From CAYVQE01 sp964633205 (GTDB taxonomy: Bacteria; Myxococcota; B64-G9): a DNA stretch of 64,000 bases. Made by a program: the position numbers and the translations under genes. Below the pieces are notes generated by a model, which was given only the letters and a program-made list of their open reading frames with translations, had not been told where the DNA came from and ran no database searches. Shown piece after piece: positions 8,939-17,430 of the stretch (its first letter is position 1; each line of letters opens with the position of its first letter). The stretch is taken from positions 1 to 64,000 of the forward strand of contig CAZWFN010000006.1 in NCBI GenBank assembly GCA_964633205.1, in the 5' to 3' direction.

Positions 8939-11256
8939 GGGGTGACCGTGCCTGAGGGCCAGTCCACGGTGCAGACGTACCAGTCGTCGTCCTCGCCGAC
9001 CATGGTGTGGACGAACTCCTGCTGGAAGACCCCGTCGACGTAGACCTTGACCGTCACTTCGTTGCCCGGCTGGTATTCCGAGCCCGGGAAGTCGTGGACG
9101 AACACGGTGTAGCTGCCGTCGATCGGGTTGGGGATGTTGATGTTCTCCGGCCCGGTGCCCGAGATGTCGTCGCGATCCAGCCGCGGGTTGTCGCCATCGT
9201 AGCCGGCCACGCCCCACTCCAGGGTTCGGCCGAAGACCGGCACGCAGTTGGCGTAGTAGCAATCGCCTCCGGTGCGCGGGGTGCCGGTCGGCGACAGCAG
9301 GTGCAGGTCCATGTCGTCGCCCGAATGCTGCCAGAACATCTCGATCCACAGGTCCTGGGTCGGGGTGACGGTGGTGGTGGCGTAGCAGCGCGACGAGGTC
9401 TGGCCCAGGTCGTTGACCACCACCAGCGAGGCGATGTAGTCGCCGGCGAAGTCGACCTCGGTGGTGCGGGTGGCGCCGCTGCCGCGCAGGGTGGCGCCCG
9501 AGCCCGGCGGGAAGGCGAAGATCTCCCAGCGGTACTCGGCCAGTGGCCGGTTGTTGTTGTCGTAGGACTGCGAGCCGTCCCAGGTCACCGTCTGGAAGGG
9601 CGCCACCTGGGTGGGGCTGACCGCGCAGACCGCCACCGGGCCGTCGCCCTCCGGCGGCACCGAGAAGCCGTTCAAGTCGATGCGCACCTCGTCGGTGTCC
9701 TTGTCGTTGGCGAACACGCTGAGCACGCCGGTGTCCTGGCCCAGGTCGGGGCCCAGCGGGTGGTACTCCACGGTGGCCGTGAGCATGTCGCCGGCGGCCA
9801 GGGTCTGGGCGCCGGGGTTCTGGGTCAGGGCGAACTCGTCGTCGGTCGAGTTGGTGGTGATGGCGATGTCCGAGATGGAGCAGGGGTCGGTGCCCACGTT
9901 GGCGATGACCACGTCCATGGATGTGGCCGTGTCCACCACCACCACCCCGAAGTTGATGGCGAAGGGGGTGGCCTGGATGTCGCAGGCCCGATCCACCGCG
10001 TTGCCCTGCAGCATCACCGTGCCGGTCAGGCCGCTTTCCGGATCGGCCGACTGGTCGTCGGAGAAGATGTCCACCCCGCCCGAGTCCGAGCCGGCCGCCT
10101 CCGGCAGGTACTGCACCTCGACCTCGATGGCCGCGCCCGGGTCCAGGTTCTGCGGCAGGTTGGGCGGGTCGGGCAGGCTGAAGTCCGGGCTGCTGCCGGC
10201 GTTGAGCGCCAGCTCCATCAGGTGCAGCTGCTCCAGGCCGCAGCTCTCCAGGCGGAAGCGCTCCACCACCGGTTCGCCCACCTGCACGTTGCCGAAGTCG
10301 AGCAGCAGCGGCTCGGGGCACAACCGGGGCGCCACCCCCTGGCCGTCGAGCTGTACCACCACTTCGGGCTCGCTGACATCGCTTGACTGGACCACCAGGT
10401 TGTCGCTGTGCGGCCCGCCCCACTGCGGGGCGAAGCGCACCGTCAGCTGGGCCTCGGCGCCGGCGGCCAGCTCGCCCGGCAGGCCGCTGCCGGTCAGGTC
10501 TACGGTGTACTGCTGGTGGCTGACGCTGGCCAGGTCCACCGCGGTCACGTCCAGCGGCTGCTGGCCCAGGTTGCGCACCGTCACCCGGCGCTCGGCCAAG
10601 CCCTCCATCTCCACCTGGCCGAAGCGCAGCACGAACTGATCGCGCTCGACCTCGTCGTTGCATATGGGCGCGGCACCGGCGCAGGCCGGAGCGGTCCGGT
10701 CGCCGACGCAGTCGGCGAAGCAGACCTGGACCTCGGGGGTGACCGCCTCGGCGGTCAGCTCCACCGTGACCCGCTGCGGATCGGCCACGTTGAACAGCAG
10801 CGCGAACGAGCCGCTGTCGGCCCCGGCGGTGGCCGGGGCGTAGCGCATCTCGATCACCAGGTCGCGGCCCGGGGTGATGCGCAGCGGCTGCTGCGGGCTG
10901 TAGGCGCAGTCGGTGACGAACTGGCCGCCGTCCAGACAGCCGATGACGAAATCGGCGCTGCTGGCCGGATCGATCTCGGCGCCCAGCAGCTGCAGGTCGC
11001 CCTTGCCGGTGTTGCGCAGAAACAGGTAGCGGTGGGCCACCAGGCCCACGTCCACCAGGCCGAAGGCCACCCCGATGCGGTCGTCGTCCGGGATGGGGTT
11101 CATGGTGTCCAGCGCCGGGGCGCCCGGCACCTCGGCCACCGCGTACAGCTCGAGCACCGGGTTGGTCTCCTCGAAGCCGGTGTCGCCGCAGTCGCAGGCC
11201 GTGGTGGCCAGCCACAGCAGGCCGGCGAGGGACAGCAATATCCGCAAAGACCGCAT
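8932..11256 (-). CDS. ASH/choice-of-anchor D repeat lipoprotein with PKD-like and DUF2135-like end
   Basis: 774 residues, ATG at 11256 behind GGAGG. The signal peptide ends in the lipobox LATTAC. Several ASH (HYDIN/SPD-2 type) immunoglobulin-like repeats follow, recognised by the recurring pattern of a leading FG(N)V, a TVRNLG or ANVG strand and an LTVRFAP or VEYHPLG strand. Around residues 560-640 is a PKD-like segment (VTWDGSQSYDNN, YRWEIFAFPPG, VVVNDLGQTSS). The C-terminus (EMFWQHSGDDMDLHLLSP to the end) resembles the DUF2135/YfaP fold, with DMDLHLLSP and GSYTVFVHDF. It is probably an outer-membrane-anchored surface protein of unknown ligand. It lies downstream of a similar larger gene on the same strand. 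Confidence 0.85.
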   Translation of the reverse strand: MRSLRILLSLAGLLWLATTACDCGDTGFEETNPVLELYAVAEVPGAPALDTMNPIPDDDRIGVAFGLVDVGLVAHRYLFLRNTGKGDLQLLGAEIDPASSADFVIGCLDGGQFVTDCAYSPQQPLRITPGRDLVIEMRYAPATAGADSGSFALLFNVADPQRVTVELTAEAVTPEVQVCFADCVGDRTAPACAGAAPICNDEVERDQFVLRFGQVEMEGLAERRVTVRNLGQQPLDVTAVDLASVSHQQYTVDLTGSGLPGELAAGAEAQLTVRFAPQWGGPHSDNLVVQSSDVSEPEVVVQLDGQGVAPRLCPEPLLLDFGNVQVGEPVVERFRLESCGLEQLHLMELALNAGSSPDFSLPDPPNLPQNLDPGAAIEVEVQYLPEAAGSDSGGVDIFSDDQSADPESGLTGTVMLQGNAVDRACDIQATPFAINFGVVVVDTATSMDVVIANVGTDPCSISDIAITTNSTDDEFALTQNPGAQTLAAGDMLTATVEYHPLGPDLGQDTGVLSVFANDKDTDEVRIDLNGFSVPPEGDGPVAVCAVSPTQVAPFQTVTWDGSQSYDNNNRPLAEYRWEIFAFPPGSGATLRGSGATRTTEVDFAGDYIASLVVVNDLGQTSSRCYATTTVTPTQDLWIEMFWQHSGDDMDLHLLSPTGTPRTGGDCYYANCVPVFGRTLEWGVAGYDGDNPRLDRDDISGTGPENINIPNPIDGSYTVFVHDFPGSEYQPGNEVTVKVYVDGVFQQEFVHTMVGEDDDWYVCTVDWPSGTVTPY

Positions 11257-11447
11257 GGGCGCCTCCAGTGTGCCGACCCGTCCCGGTGCGCGGACAGGGC
11301 GCCGGCCGGCGGGCGGCATTGACTCCATTCTATCGCAAAGCTGGGTGCCTGCGACAAGTTGACGCGCGTTCGACCCCGATGCTCGCAGGCGGCCCGGGTC
11401 CTGTCAAGCCGGGCCGCGGATCGGCGGTGGCTGTTTGCCAATGTGGC

Positions 11448-14400
11448 TCAGTCGCAGGTCTCGGTGGCGACCTCGTAGTTGCCACCGGCGGTCAGCGTCC
11501 ACGGGCTGCAGTTGTTGCCCGAGTAGAAGATGACGTGGATGTAGAGATAGCGCGAGTCGTCGCTGCCCCAGGTATCGCTCCAGCGGGTGTCCACCCGCTC
11601 GTTGGTCGAGCCGCCGGCGTAGGAGGAGCCGGCCGAGTCGGAGCAGTTGTCGCAGTAGACGTGCAGGTCGTAGTCGGTGCCGTTGGGCACATCGAGCCAG
11701 ATGATGGCGCTCAGGTAGACGATGCCGTTGTTGTTCTCGGTGACCCGCAGCCGCAGCCATTGCTCGCCGACGCCGGTCTCGCTGACCTCGTCGTTGCTGT
11801 CATCGCCCGAGATGATGCCGATGTCGAAGAAGTTGCCGCAGGCCGGATCGGTGTCCAGGTCGAACTCGCAGCCGTCGCCGGGCAAGGCGTTCATGTCGCA
11901 CCAGCCGTCGCTGCAGGCGCTGATCGCGCAGGAACCGCTGGCGCAGGTCTCGCTGGCGTGGGCCAGCGCGCAGCCCTGGCCGCAGGCGCCGCAGTCGCTC
12001 AGGGTGTCGAGCGGGGTCTCGCAGCCGTCGTCGGGGTCGTCGTCGCAGTCGCCCCACAGCGGGTCGCAGACCGGGCTGCAGCCGCCGGCGATGCAGTCGG
12101 TGCTGCCGTGGGCGTTGCTGCAGGTGTTGCCGCAGGCGCCGCAGTTGGCCGGGTCGCTGTAGGTGTGGGTCTCACAGCCGGCCTCGGCGGTGCAGTCACC
12201 GTAGCCGTCGTCGCAGGCGGCCACAGCACAGCTGCCGCCGGCGCAGGTGGCGTCGGCGTGCGGCAGGGCGCAGGGGCTGTCGCAGCCGCCGCAGTCGCTC
12301 AGGGTATCGAGCGGGGTCTCGCAGCCGTCATTCGGATCGCCGTCGCAGTCGCCCCACAGTGGATCGCAGTCCGGCTGGCACTCGCCGCCGCTGCAGCCGG
12401 TGCTGCCGTGGGGGTTGGTGCAGGTGTTGCCGCAGCCGCCGCAGTTGCCGTCGTCGTTCAGGATGTCGGTCTCGCAGCCGGGCACGTCCGGGTCGCAGTC
12501 GGCGGTGCCGGCCGGGCAGCCCTGGCACTGGCCTTCCAGCGCCAGGGTGACCAGGGGGTTGCCCAGGTCCGAGGAGACGATCTCCACCGCGCCGCTGTGA
12601 TCGCCCTGGTTGGTGGGCAGGTAGTCGACGGTGAAGTGGATCTCGGTGTTGGAGTCGGGGATGGTCAGCGGCAGCCCCGGCAGGTCGCTCAAGCCGTAAG
12701 CCGCCGCCGAGCCGGCGGTCAGGCGCACGTTCTCGAGCAGCAGCGGGAAGCTCGAGGCGTTGCGCACGGTGACGTCCAGGGTCTTGTGCTGGCCGATGCT
12801 GGTCACGCCGAAGTCGTGGCCGGCCGCCGGCGAGACGAACAGCAGCGGGTCGGTGCCGCGGGCCTCGAGCTCCACGCCCACCCGGCCCACCTGGCCATCG
12901 AGCTCGACGTCCGGGTCGTTGCTGTCGAGCAGCAGCAGGCCGGTCTTGGTGCCGGTGCCGGTGGGGCTGAAGGTGACGTCGAGCACCGCCTGCTCGCCGA
13001 CCGCGATCGGCGCCAGGCTGGCCGGCGTCCAGCTGAACTCCGGCGAGGTGCCGGCGGCCAGACCGATGGCCTCGATGCGCAGCGGCTCGCCGCCGGTGTT
13101 GTGGATGGTCAGCGACAGGGTACGCTGGTCGCTCTGGCCGCTGGCCACGTCGATCTGCACGTCGCCGAAGTCGAGCCGCGGCGGGTCGGGTTCGAGCTCC
13201 AGGGAAGCCGGCACGTAGCCGCTGGCGCTTATCGCCGCCTGGGTGGGGCTGGACGGACCGGTGTGCTCGACCAGCAGCTGCCCGCTGGCATCGCCGGCTG
13301 TGGCCGGGGCATAGGCCAGCAGCACCTCGACCGCGGCGCCCGGCGCCAGCGGATGCGGGTTGTCGGCCAGCCCGGCCAGGTCCAGATCCTCCGAGCCCAG
13401 TGTCCAGTCGGGCCCGGCATCGGCCAGGGCCACTCCGGTCAGCGAAAGCGGGGCGCCGCCGGCGTTGCTGATGGTCACCACCTGCTCGCCGATCTCGCCC
13501 ACCCGCACCTGGCCCAGGTCGATGGGGCTGGGCGCGATCTCGACCGCGCCGATTACCCCGCGGCCGCTCAGCGGAACGGTGGCGCTGGGCTGCAGCGGGT
13601 CGTCGGAGGCCACCACCAGCTCGTCGCTGTCGGCCTCGGCCGCCTGCGGGTGGTAGCGCACCCGGGCATCCAGTGCGTCGCCGTTGTTGAGCAGCGCCGG
13701 CAGCGCCACCGGCTGGCCGTCGACGTCGGTCAGCTCCAGCGAGAAGTCCGGGTTCTGGGCCACGGCGAAGCGCACGTCCTCGACCGTCAGCACCGCGTTG
13801 CCGGTGCCCTGGTTGGCGATGGTCAGCAGCAGCGGATCGCTGGTCTGGCCGAGCGGCACGTCGCCGAAGGCCAGCTGCTCGGGGCTGAGCGCCACGTCGG
13901 CCTCGCCTTTGAACTCGCTGAGCAGCTCGATGCGCACCGAGGGCTCGTCGGGATCGTTGGAGATGATGTCGAGCACGCCGTGGTCGGTGGTGCCGTCGGA
14001 GGCCAGGTAGACCACGTCCAGCTCGGTCTGCTCGCCCGGAGCCAGCACCAGCGGCAGGGCGTCGAGCAGCTCGGCCGGCACCGAGAAGTCCTCGTTGCCC
14101 TCGCCCAGGCCCAGGTTGAGCTGCAGGATGCGCAGCTCGGCGTCGCCGGTGTTTTCAACCACCACCTGCTGCTCGGCGGCCACGCCCACGGCCACGTTGC
14201 CGAAGTTGAGCTGGTAGCTGGGTGGGGCGCCGCTGGGCGGCGGGCTGACGATCGCGATGTCGGGCCCACCGGCCACATCGTCACCGCTGTCGACCCCGCC
14301 GTCGTCGTCGCCGCCGTCGACCCCGCCGTCGGCATCGCCGTCGGCCACGCAGGCGCCGTGGCGGCAGATCTGACCCGGGGGACACTCATCGAATTCGCCG

Positions 14401-14576
14401 CAGGGTCCCAGCCCGGCCGAGCACACCCCGTCGTCGCAGAACTGGCCGAAGGGGCAGTCCTCGTCCTGGCTGCAGAAGTCCAGCGTGTCCGAAGGGGTCG
14501 ACGAGCCGTCGCAGCCGGCCAGCAGCGCGGCCGCGGCCAGGCACAAGAATGAAATCCGGAATTCAATCGCACGCAT
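11448..14576 (-). CDS. Large ASH-repeat lipoprotein with Cys-rich C-terminal repeats
   Basis: 1042 residues, ATG at 14576 behind GGGAG. The lipobox is ALLAGC. First come two short Cys modules (CSQDEDCPFGQFC, then CPPGQICRHG), an Asp/Gly-rich linker, and at least five ASH repeats (NFGNVAVG, AFGDVPLG, DLGQVRVG, DFGDVQID and DFGVTSIG mark their starts). From about residue 700 come repeats of the type GDCDGDPNDGCETPLDTLSDCG and NCGxCGNTC, which are common in myxobacterial surface proteins. The last 120 residues read as a beta-sandwich with YDLHVYCDNC, reminiscent of pre-peptidase C-terminal type domains. Size and composition agree with a rigid extracellular adhesin or scaffold. No enzyme motif is seen. 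Confidence 0.85.
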   Translation of the reverse strand: MRAIEFRISFLCLAAAALLAGCDGSSTPSDTLDFCSQDEDCPFGQFCDDGVCSAGLGPCGEFDECPPGQICRHGACVADGDADGGVDGGDDDGGVDSGDDVAGGPDIAIVSPPPSGAPPSYQLNFGNVAVGVAAEQQVVVENTGDAELRILQLNLGLGEGNEDFSVPAELLDALPLVLAPGEQTELDVVYLASDGTTDHGVLDIISNDPDEPSVRIELLSEFKGEADVALSPEQLAFGDVPLGQTSDPLLLTIANQGTGNAVLTVEDVRFAVAQNPDFSLELTDVDGQPVALPALLNNGDALDARVRYHPQAAEADSDELVVASDDPLQPSATVPLSGRGVIGAVEIAPSPIDLGQVRVGEIGEQVVTISNAGGAPLSLTGVALADAGPDWTLGSEDLDLAGLADNPHPLAPGAAVEVLLAYAPATAGDASGQLLVEHTGPSSPTQAAISASGYVPASLELEPDPPRLDFGDVQIDVASGQSDQRTLSLTIHNTGGEPLRIEAIGLAAGTSPEFSWTPASLAPIAVGEQAVLDVTFSPTGTGTKTGLLLLDSNDPDVELDGQVGRVGVELEARGTDPLLFVSPAAGHDFGVTSIGQHKTLDVTVRNASSFPLLLENVRLTAGSAAAYGLSDLPGLPLTIPDSNTEIHFTVDYLPTNQGDHSGAVEIVSSDLGNPLVTLALEGQCQGCPAGTADCDPDVPGCETDILNDDGNCGGCGNTCTNPHGSTGCSGGECQPDCDPLWGDCDGDPNDGCETPLDTLSDCGGCDSPCALPHADATCAGGSCAVAACDDGYGDCTAEAGCETHTYSDPANCGACGNTCSNAHGSTDCIAGGCSPVCDPLWGDCDDDPDDGCETPLDTLSDCGACGQGCALAHASETCASGSCAISACSDGWCDMNALPGDGCEFDLDTDPACGNFFDIGIISGDDSNDEVSETGVGEQWLRLRVTENNNGIVYLSAIIWLDVPNGTDYDLHVYCDNCSDSAGSSYAGGSTNERVDTRWSDTWGSDDSRYLYIHVIFYSGNNCSPWTLTAGGNYEVATETCD

Positions 14577-14687
14577 GCCGTCACTCCCGAGCGTGGCGGG
14601 TGATCCACCCGATCGTCGCAATTCCCGTCTATTCTAGCACAGCGCGGCTCATCAGCCGCAGCCTAAAAAAAATCGCGCAGTACTACT

Positions 14688-14715
14688 GAGAATCTTGCGG
14701 GACGCGAAGATTCTC
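14688..14715. terminator. Perfect 9-bp inverted repeat, possible terminator
   Basis: GAGAATCTT (14688-14696) and AAGATTCTC (14707-14715) are exact reverse complements around a 10-base loop. It lies 52 bases beyond the stop of the minus-strand response regulator, and a run of eight T on that strand follows 15 bases later. The distance is larger than in a standard rho-independent terminator, so an operator is an alternative. Confidence 0.35.
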
Positions 14716-14766
14716 GCGGTTGGTGGTACAGGCCGCCGCTCCGGCGGCAGTTTCGGGCACTGGGGG

Positions 14767-15147
14767 TCAGTCGGCGGGTTCCAGCAAATCGGCCACGGCG
14801 GCGTGGAAGGCGTCCATGTCGAAGGGTTTGGCGAAGACCTTGGCCGCGCCCAGCCGTTTGGCCACGTCCAGGTAGCCCTTGGGCGCCATCCGGCCGCCGC
14901 CGGAGATGGCGATGATGGGCAGCTCGGGATGGTCGCGGCGCAGCTCCATGATGGTCTCCAGGCCTTCCTTCTCGGGCATGATCAGATCGATCACCAGCAG
15001 CTCGGCCGGCTGCTCGGCGAAGGCCTCGAGCCCGGCCCGGCCGTCGGTCGCCGTGACCACCTGGTGGCCGCGGCGTTCCAGCGAGCGTTGCAGCAGCTTG
15101 CGGATTTGCTCGTCGTCGTCGATGACCAGGATGCGCGCCAAGTCCAT
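14767..15147 (-). CDS. Single-domain response regulator (CheY-like receiver)
   Basis: 126 residues from the ATG at 15147, behind GGGAGG at short spacing. An ATG twelve codons further up (15183) is an alternative. The receiver fold is complete: ILVIDDDE (acidic pair near residues 10-12), LLVIDLIMPEKEG with the phospho-acceptor Asp, IIAISGGG with the switch Ser, and KVFAKPFDMD with the conserved Lys-Pro. There is no output domain, so it acts through protein contacts or as a phosphate relay. No histidine kinase is adjacent, so its partner is elsewhere (an orphan regulator, frequent in myxobacteria). An inverted repeat follows the gene. Confidence 0.92.
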   Translation of the reverse strand: MDLARILVIDDDEQIRKLLQRSLERRGHQVVTATDGRAGLEAFAEQPAELLVIDLIMPEKEGLETIMELRRDHPELPIIAISGGGRMAPKGYLDVAKRLGAAKVFAKPFDMDAFHAAVADLLEPAD

Positions 15148-15206
15148 CCCCTCCCGTGGAGCCTCGATCTTACTGTGTACCATCGTCCCGGCGGGCTGGC
15201 AAATCC

Positions 15207-15356
15207 AGGTGGACGCTGGCCTGTTTCAAGCTCGGCCGCATGCCGGCCCAGGTGCTGATCGACCGCGACGGGCTGGCCCGCTTCGTCCACTACGGCCACT
15301 CCATGGCCGACATTCCACCGCCGGATGAGATCATCGGCCTGCTCGACGCGCTTTAA
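15207..15356 (+). pseudogene. C-terminal remnant of an AhpC/TSA-type peroxiredoxin
   Basis: About 45 residues read like the end of a thioredoxin-fold peroxiredoxin: LGRMPAQVLIDRDG, then FVHYGHSMADIPP and a helix DEIIGLLDAL before TAA. The segment just before it (VDAGLFQA) fits the same family but in another frame, so a frameshift separates them. Nothing of the N-terminal half with the catalytic cysteine is present. It is therefore a decayed fragment, although an ATG at 15240 would allow a 38-residue peptide. Confidence 0.45.
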
Positions 15357-15367
15357 TTCCCAATTGC

Positions 15368-15396
15368 TTGACCGGACACGCATTTTCGGCCAGACT
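15368..15396 (+). promoter_or_regulatory. Weak sigma70-like promoter before the lamin-tail operon
   Basis: TTGACC (15368-15373) has five of six -35 matches. It lies 17 bases before CAGACT (15391-15396), a poor -10. The spacing and position (35 bases before the TTG start) fit, but the -10 is weak. Confidence 0.3.
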
Positions 15397-15430
15397 GGGG
15401 CAGTTGAGCCACCCTCGGTTGGAGGCCGCT

Positions 15431-16096
15431 TTGCTCGCTGACGAAGCCCCCGTGTGTCGCCCCATCCTCCGTTCGCATCCCTGGTCGCTTTTGCTGCTGC
15501 TGGCCTTGCTGGCCGGCTGCGCGCGGGATCCGATCGAGCTGGAGTGTCCGCTGATCGAGCCCGGGGCCCTGGTGGTCACCGAGCTGCGCGGTGCCCAGAG
15601 CGGCACCGACACCTGGGGCCAGTGGATCGAGCTCTACAACACCACCGACCAGCCCCTGGCGCTGGCCGGGGTGCGCGTCGTGATGATGAAGCTGGACGGC
15701 TCGGGCCGCACCGAGCTGCTGGTGCGCGCCCGCGGCACCCAGGTGGCCGCCGGCGGCTACTTCGTGCTCGGCCGCTTCGATGACAGCGAGCGGCCGGATC
15801 ATGTGGATTACGGCTGGCTGCCGGACTTCGAGTCCGACCTGTACGCCAGCGGGCTGGTGGAAGTCTGGGCCTGCGAGCAGCAGGGCGAGGAGCTGGCCTA
15901 CCGCGAGCTCGACGAGCTGGACTACGAGGGGCTGCCCACGGCGGGCAGCCTGGCCTTCGATGGAGCGCTGGAGCCCAGCGCCGAAGCCAACGACGAGGAG
16001 AGCGACTGGTGTATCGACGACACTGCCTACGAGCTGGAACCGGGTCAGGTGGGGCTGCCGGGCACGCCGGGCGCCGCCAACCCGCCCTGCGATTGA
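15431..16096 (+). CDS. Lamin-tail-domain (LTD) lipoprotein
   Basis: 221 residues from a TTG at 15431, chosen because GGAGG lies five bases before it. The in-frame GTG at 15452 has no ribosome site. The lipobox is LLAGC. The mature protein is one LTD immunoglobulin-like fold: ALVVTELRGAQSGTD, QWIELYNTTDQPLALAG, GYFVLGRFDDSE and the closing signature LPGTPGAANPPCD. Bacterial LTDs are surface domains often found with nucleases or other phosphodiesterases (Mans and co-workers), and their ligand is unsettled. This is the first gene of a five-gene run, and its stop overlaps the next start (TTGA). It is probably anchored in the outer membrane. Confidence 0.85.
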   Translation: MLADEAPVCRPILRSHPWSLLLLLALLAGCARDPIELECPLIEPGALVVTELRGAQSGTDTWGQWIELYNTTDQPLALAGVRVVMMKLDGSGRTELLVRARGTQVAAGGYFVLGRFDDSERPDHVDYGWLPDFESDLYASGLVEVWACEQQGEELAYRELDELDYEGLPTAGSLAFDGALEPSAEANDEESDWCIDDTAYELEPGQVGLPGTPGAANPPCD

Positions 16097-17430
16097 GCCG
16101 GCCGGTCCGGGCCGGCATCCCACTGCTGGCCGGGTTGCTGATCGCGGTCGGCCTGCTGGCCTGCGGCTGCAGCGGCTCCAAGCGGGTCCAACGGCTGCGC
16201 AAGGCCGAGATCCAGAAGCGGCTGCGGGCGCTGGAGACCCCGGGGCTGGTGCTGGGCGAGTTCCCGCTGGCCGCCGACGCGGTGGTCGACGGCGACACCA
16301 TCAAGGTGGCCGGGCTGGACACCAGCCTGCGCCTGCTGGCCATCGACACCGAGGAGACCTTCAAGACCGAGGAGGACCGCCGGCTCTACGAGCAGGGCTT
16401 CGATCAGTACCTCGAGGCCAAGCGCGGCGATCGGGCCAAGCCGGTCAAGTGCGCCACCCCATTGGGCGAGGAGGCCACCCGCTTCGCCCAGGAGTTTTTC
16501 GACGGGGTGCGCACGGTGCGGCTGGAGCGCGACCACCCCAAGGACATCCGCGGCCGCTACAACCGCTACCTGGTCTACGTCTTCGCCAGGAAGGAGGGCC
16601 GCTGGGTCAACTACAACGTCGAGTCGGTGCGCGCCGGCATGAGCCCCTACTTCACCAAGTACTCCTACTCGCGCCGCTTCCACGACCAGTTCGTCGCCGC
16701 CCAGCGTGAGGCGCAGCAGAAGGGCATCGGCATCTGGAACCCGGAGCTGGACCACTACCGCGACTACGAGGAACGGCTGCAGTGGTGGAACGCGCGGGCC
16801 GAGTTCATCCAGCAGTTCGAGCGCGAGGCCGAGGGCAAGGACAACTACATCACCCTGACCCACTGGGATGCCCTGCGGCGGCTGGAGCAGCATGTCGGCG
16901 AGCAGGTGGTGGTGCTGGGCACGGTGGGTCAGATCGAGCTGGGCGACCGGGGCCCGACCATCGTCAAGCTCAGCCGGCGCATCGGCGGCGACTTTCCGCT
17001 GGTCTTCTTCGACAAGGACGTGTTCGGCTCCTCGCGCATCGCGCGCTTCAAGGGCGAGTTCGTTCGCGCCGCGGGCCCGGTCAACCGCTACCGAAACAAG
17101 CATACCGGCCGTGAGGTGCTGCAGATGATCATCAAGCGACCGGGCCAGATCAGCGGCTCGGAAGAGGTGCCCAACTACTCGGGCTGGGACCCGGAGGGCC
17201 GCGACCGGATGGAAAATGATCCGCCCATGCCGGACGCGACCGGCCAGCCGGAAGAGCCGGAACAGCCGAAACAGCCGGAGCTGCAGCAACAGCAGNNNNN
17301 NNNNNNNNNNNNNNNNNNNNNNNNNNNNNNNNNNNNNNNNNNNNNNNNNNNNNNNNNNNNNNNNNNNNNNNNNNNNNNNNNNNNNNNNNNNNNNNAACAG
17401 CAGGAACAGGAGGAGAACCATGCCCCGTAG
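16093..17430 (+). CDS. Staphylococcal-nuclease-type lipoprotein, interrupted by an assembly gap
   Basis: TTG at 16093 in a four-base overlap with the LTD gene. The lipobox is LLAC. The SNase fold carries its catalytic set: VVDGDTI (Ca-binding Asp), LRLLAIDTEE (Arg35 and Glu43 equivalents, with Pro42 replaced by Glu) and RYNRYLVYVF (Arg87 equivalent). After it, at about 270-370, comes a second beta-rich region (VVVLGTVGQIEL, FPLVFFDKDVF) that may be an OB fold. The tail is Pro/Glu/Gln-rich and contains the 100-N gap. Downstream of the gap the frame reads QQEQEENHAP and stops at 17430, overlapping the next gene by 11 bases. It is expected to cut DNA or RNA outside the cytoplasm. Confidence 0.82.
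   Translation: MSRPVRAGIPLLAGLLIAVGLLACGCSGSKRVQRLRKAEIQKRLRALETPGLVLGEFPLAADAVVDGDTIKVAGLDTSLRLLAIDTEETFKTEEDRRLYEQGFDQYLEAKRGDRAKPVKCATPLGEEATRFAQEFFDGVRTVRLERDHPKDIRGRYNRYLVYVFARKEGRWVNYNVESVRAGMSPYFTKYSYSRRFHDQFVAAQREAQQKGIGIWNPELDHYRDYEERLQWWNARAEFIQQFEREAEGKDNYITLTHWDALRRLEQHVGEQVVVLGTVGQIELGDRGPTIVKLSRRIGGDFPLVFFDKDVFGSSRIARFKGEFVRAAGPVNRYRNKHTGREVLQMIIKRPGQISGSEEVPNYSGWDPEGRDRMENDPPMPDATGQPEEPEQPKQPELQQQQXXXXXXXXXXXXXXXXXXXXXXXXXXXXXXXXXXQQEQEENHAP
17296..17395. other. 100-N assembly gap inside a Gln-rich repeat
   Basis: Exactly 100 N. The bases before it (CAGCAACAGCAG) and after it (AACAGCAGGAACAGGAG) are the same CAG/GAA-type microsatellite coding for Gln and Glu. The true length is unknown. 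To keep the reading frame it must leave remainder 1 when divided by 3. Confidence 0.95.

Noticed and set aside
11268..14552. A 1094-residue open frame on the plus strand opposite the ASH lipoprotein gene
   Set aside because: It is Val/Ala/Gly-monotonous, has no ribosome site and mirrors codon positions of the minus-strand gene. It is a GC-rich shadow.
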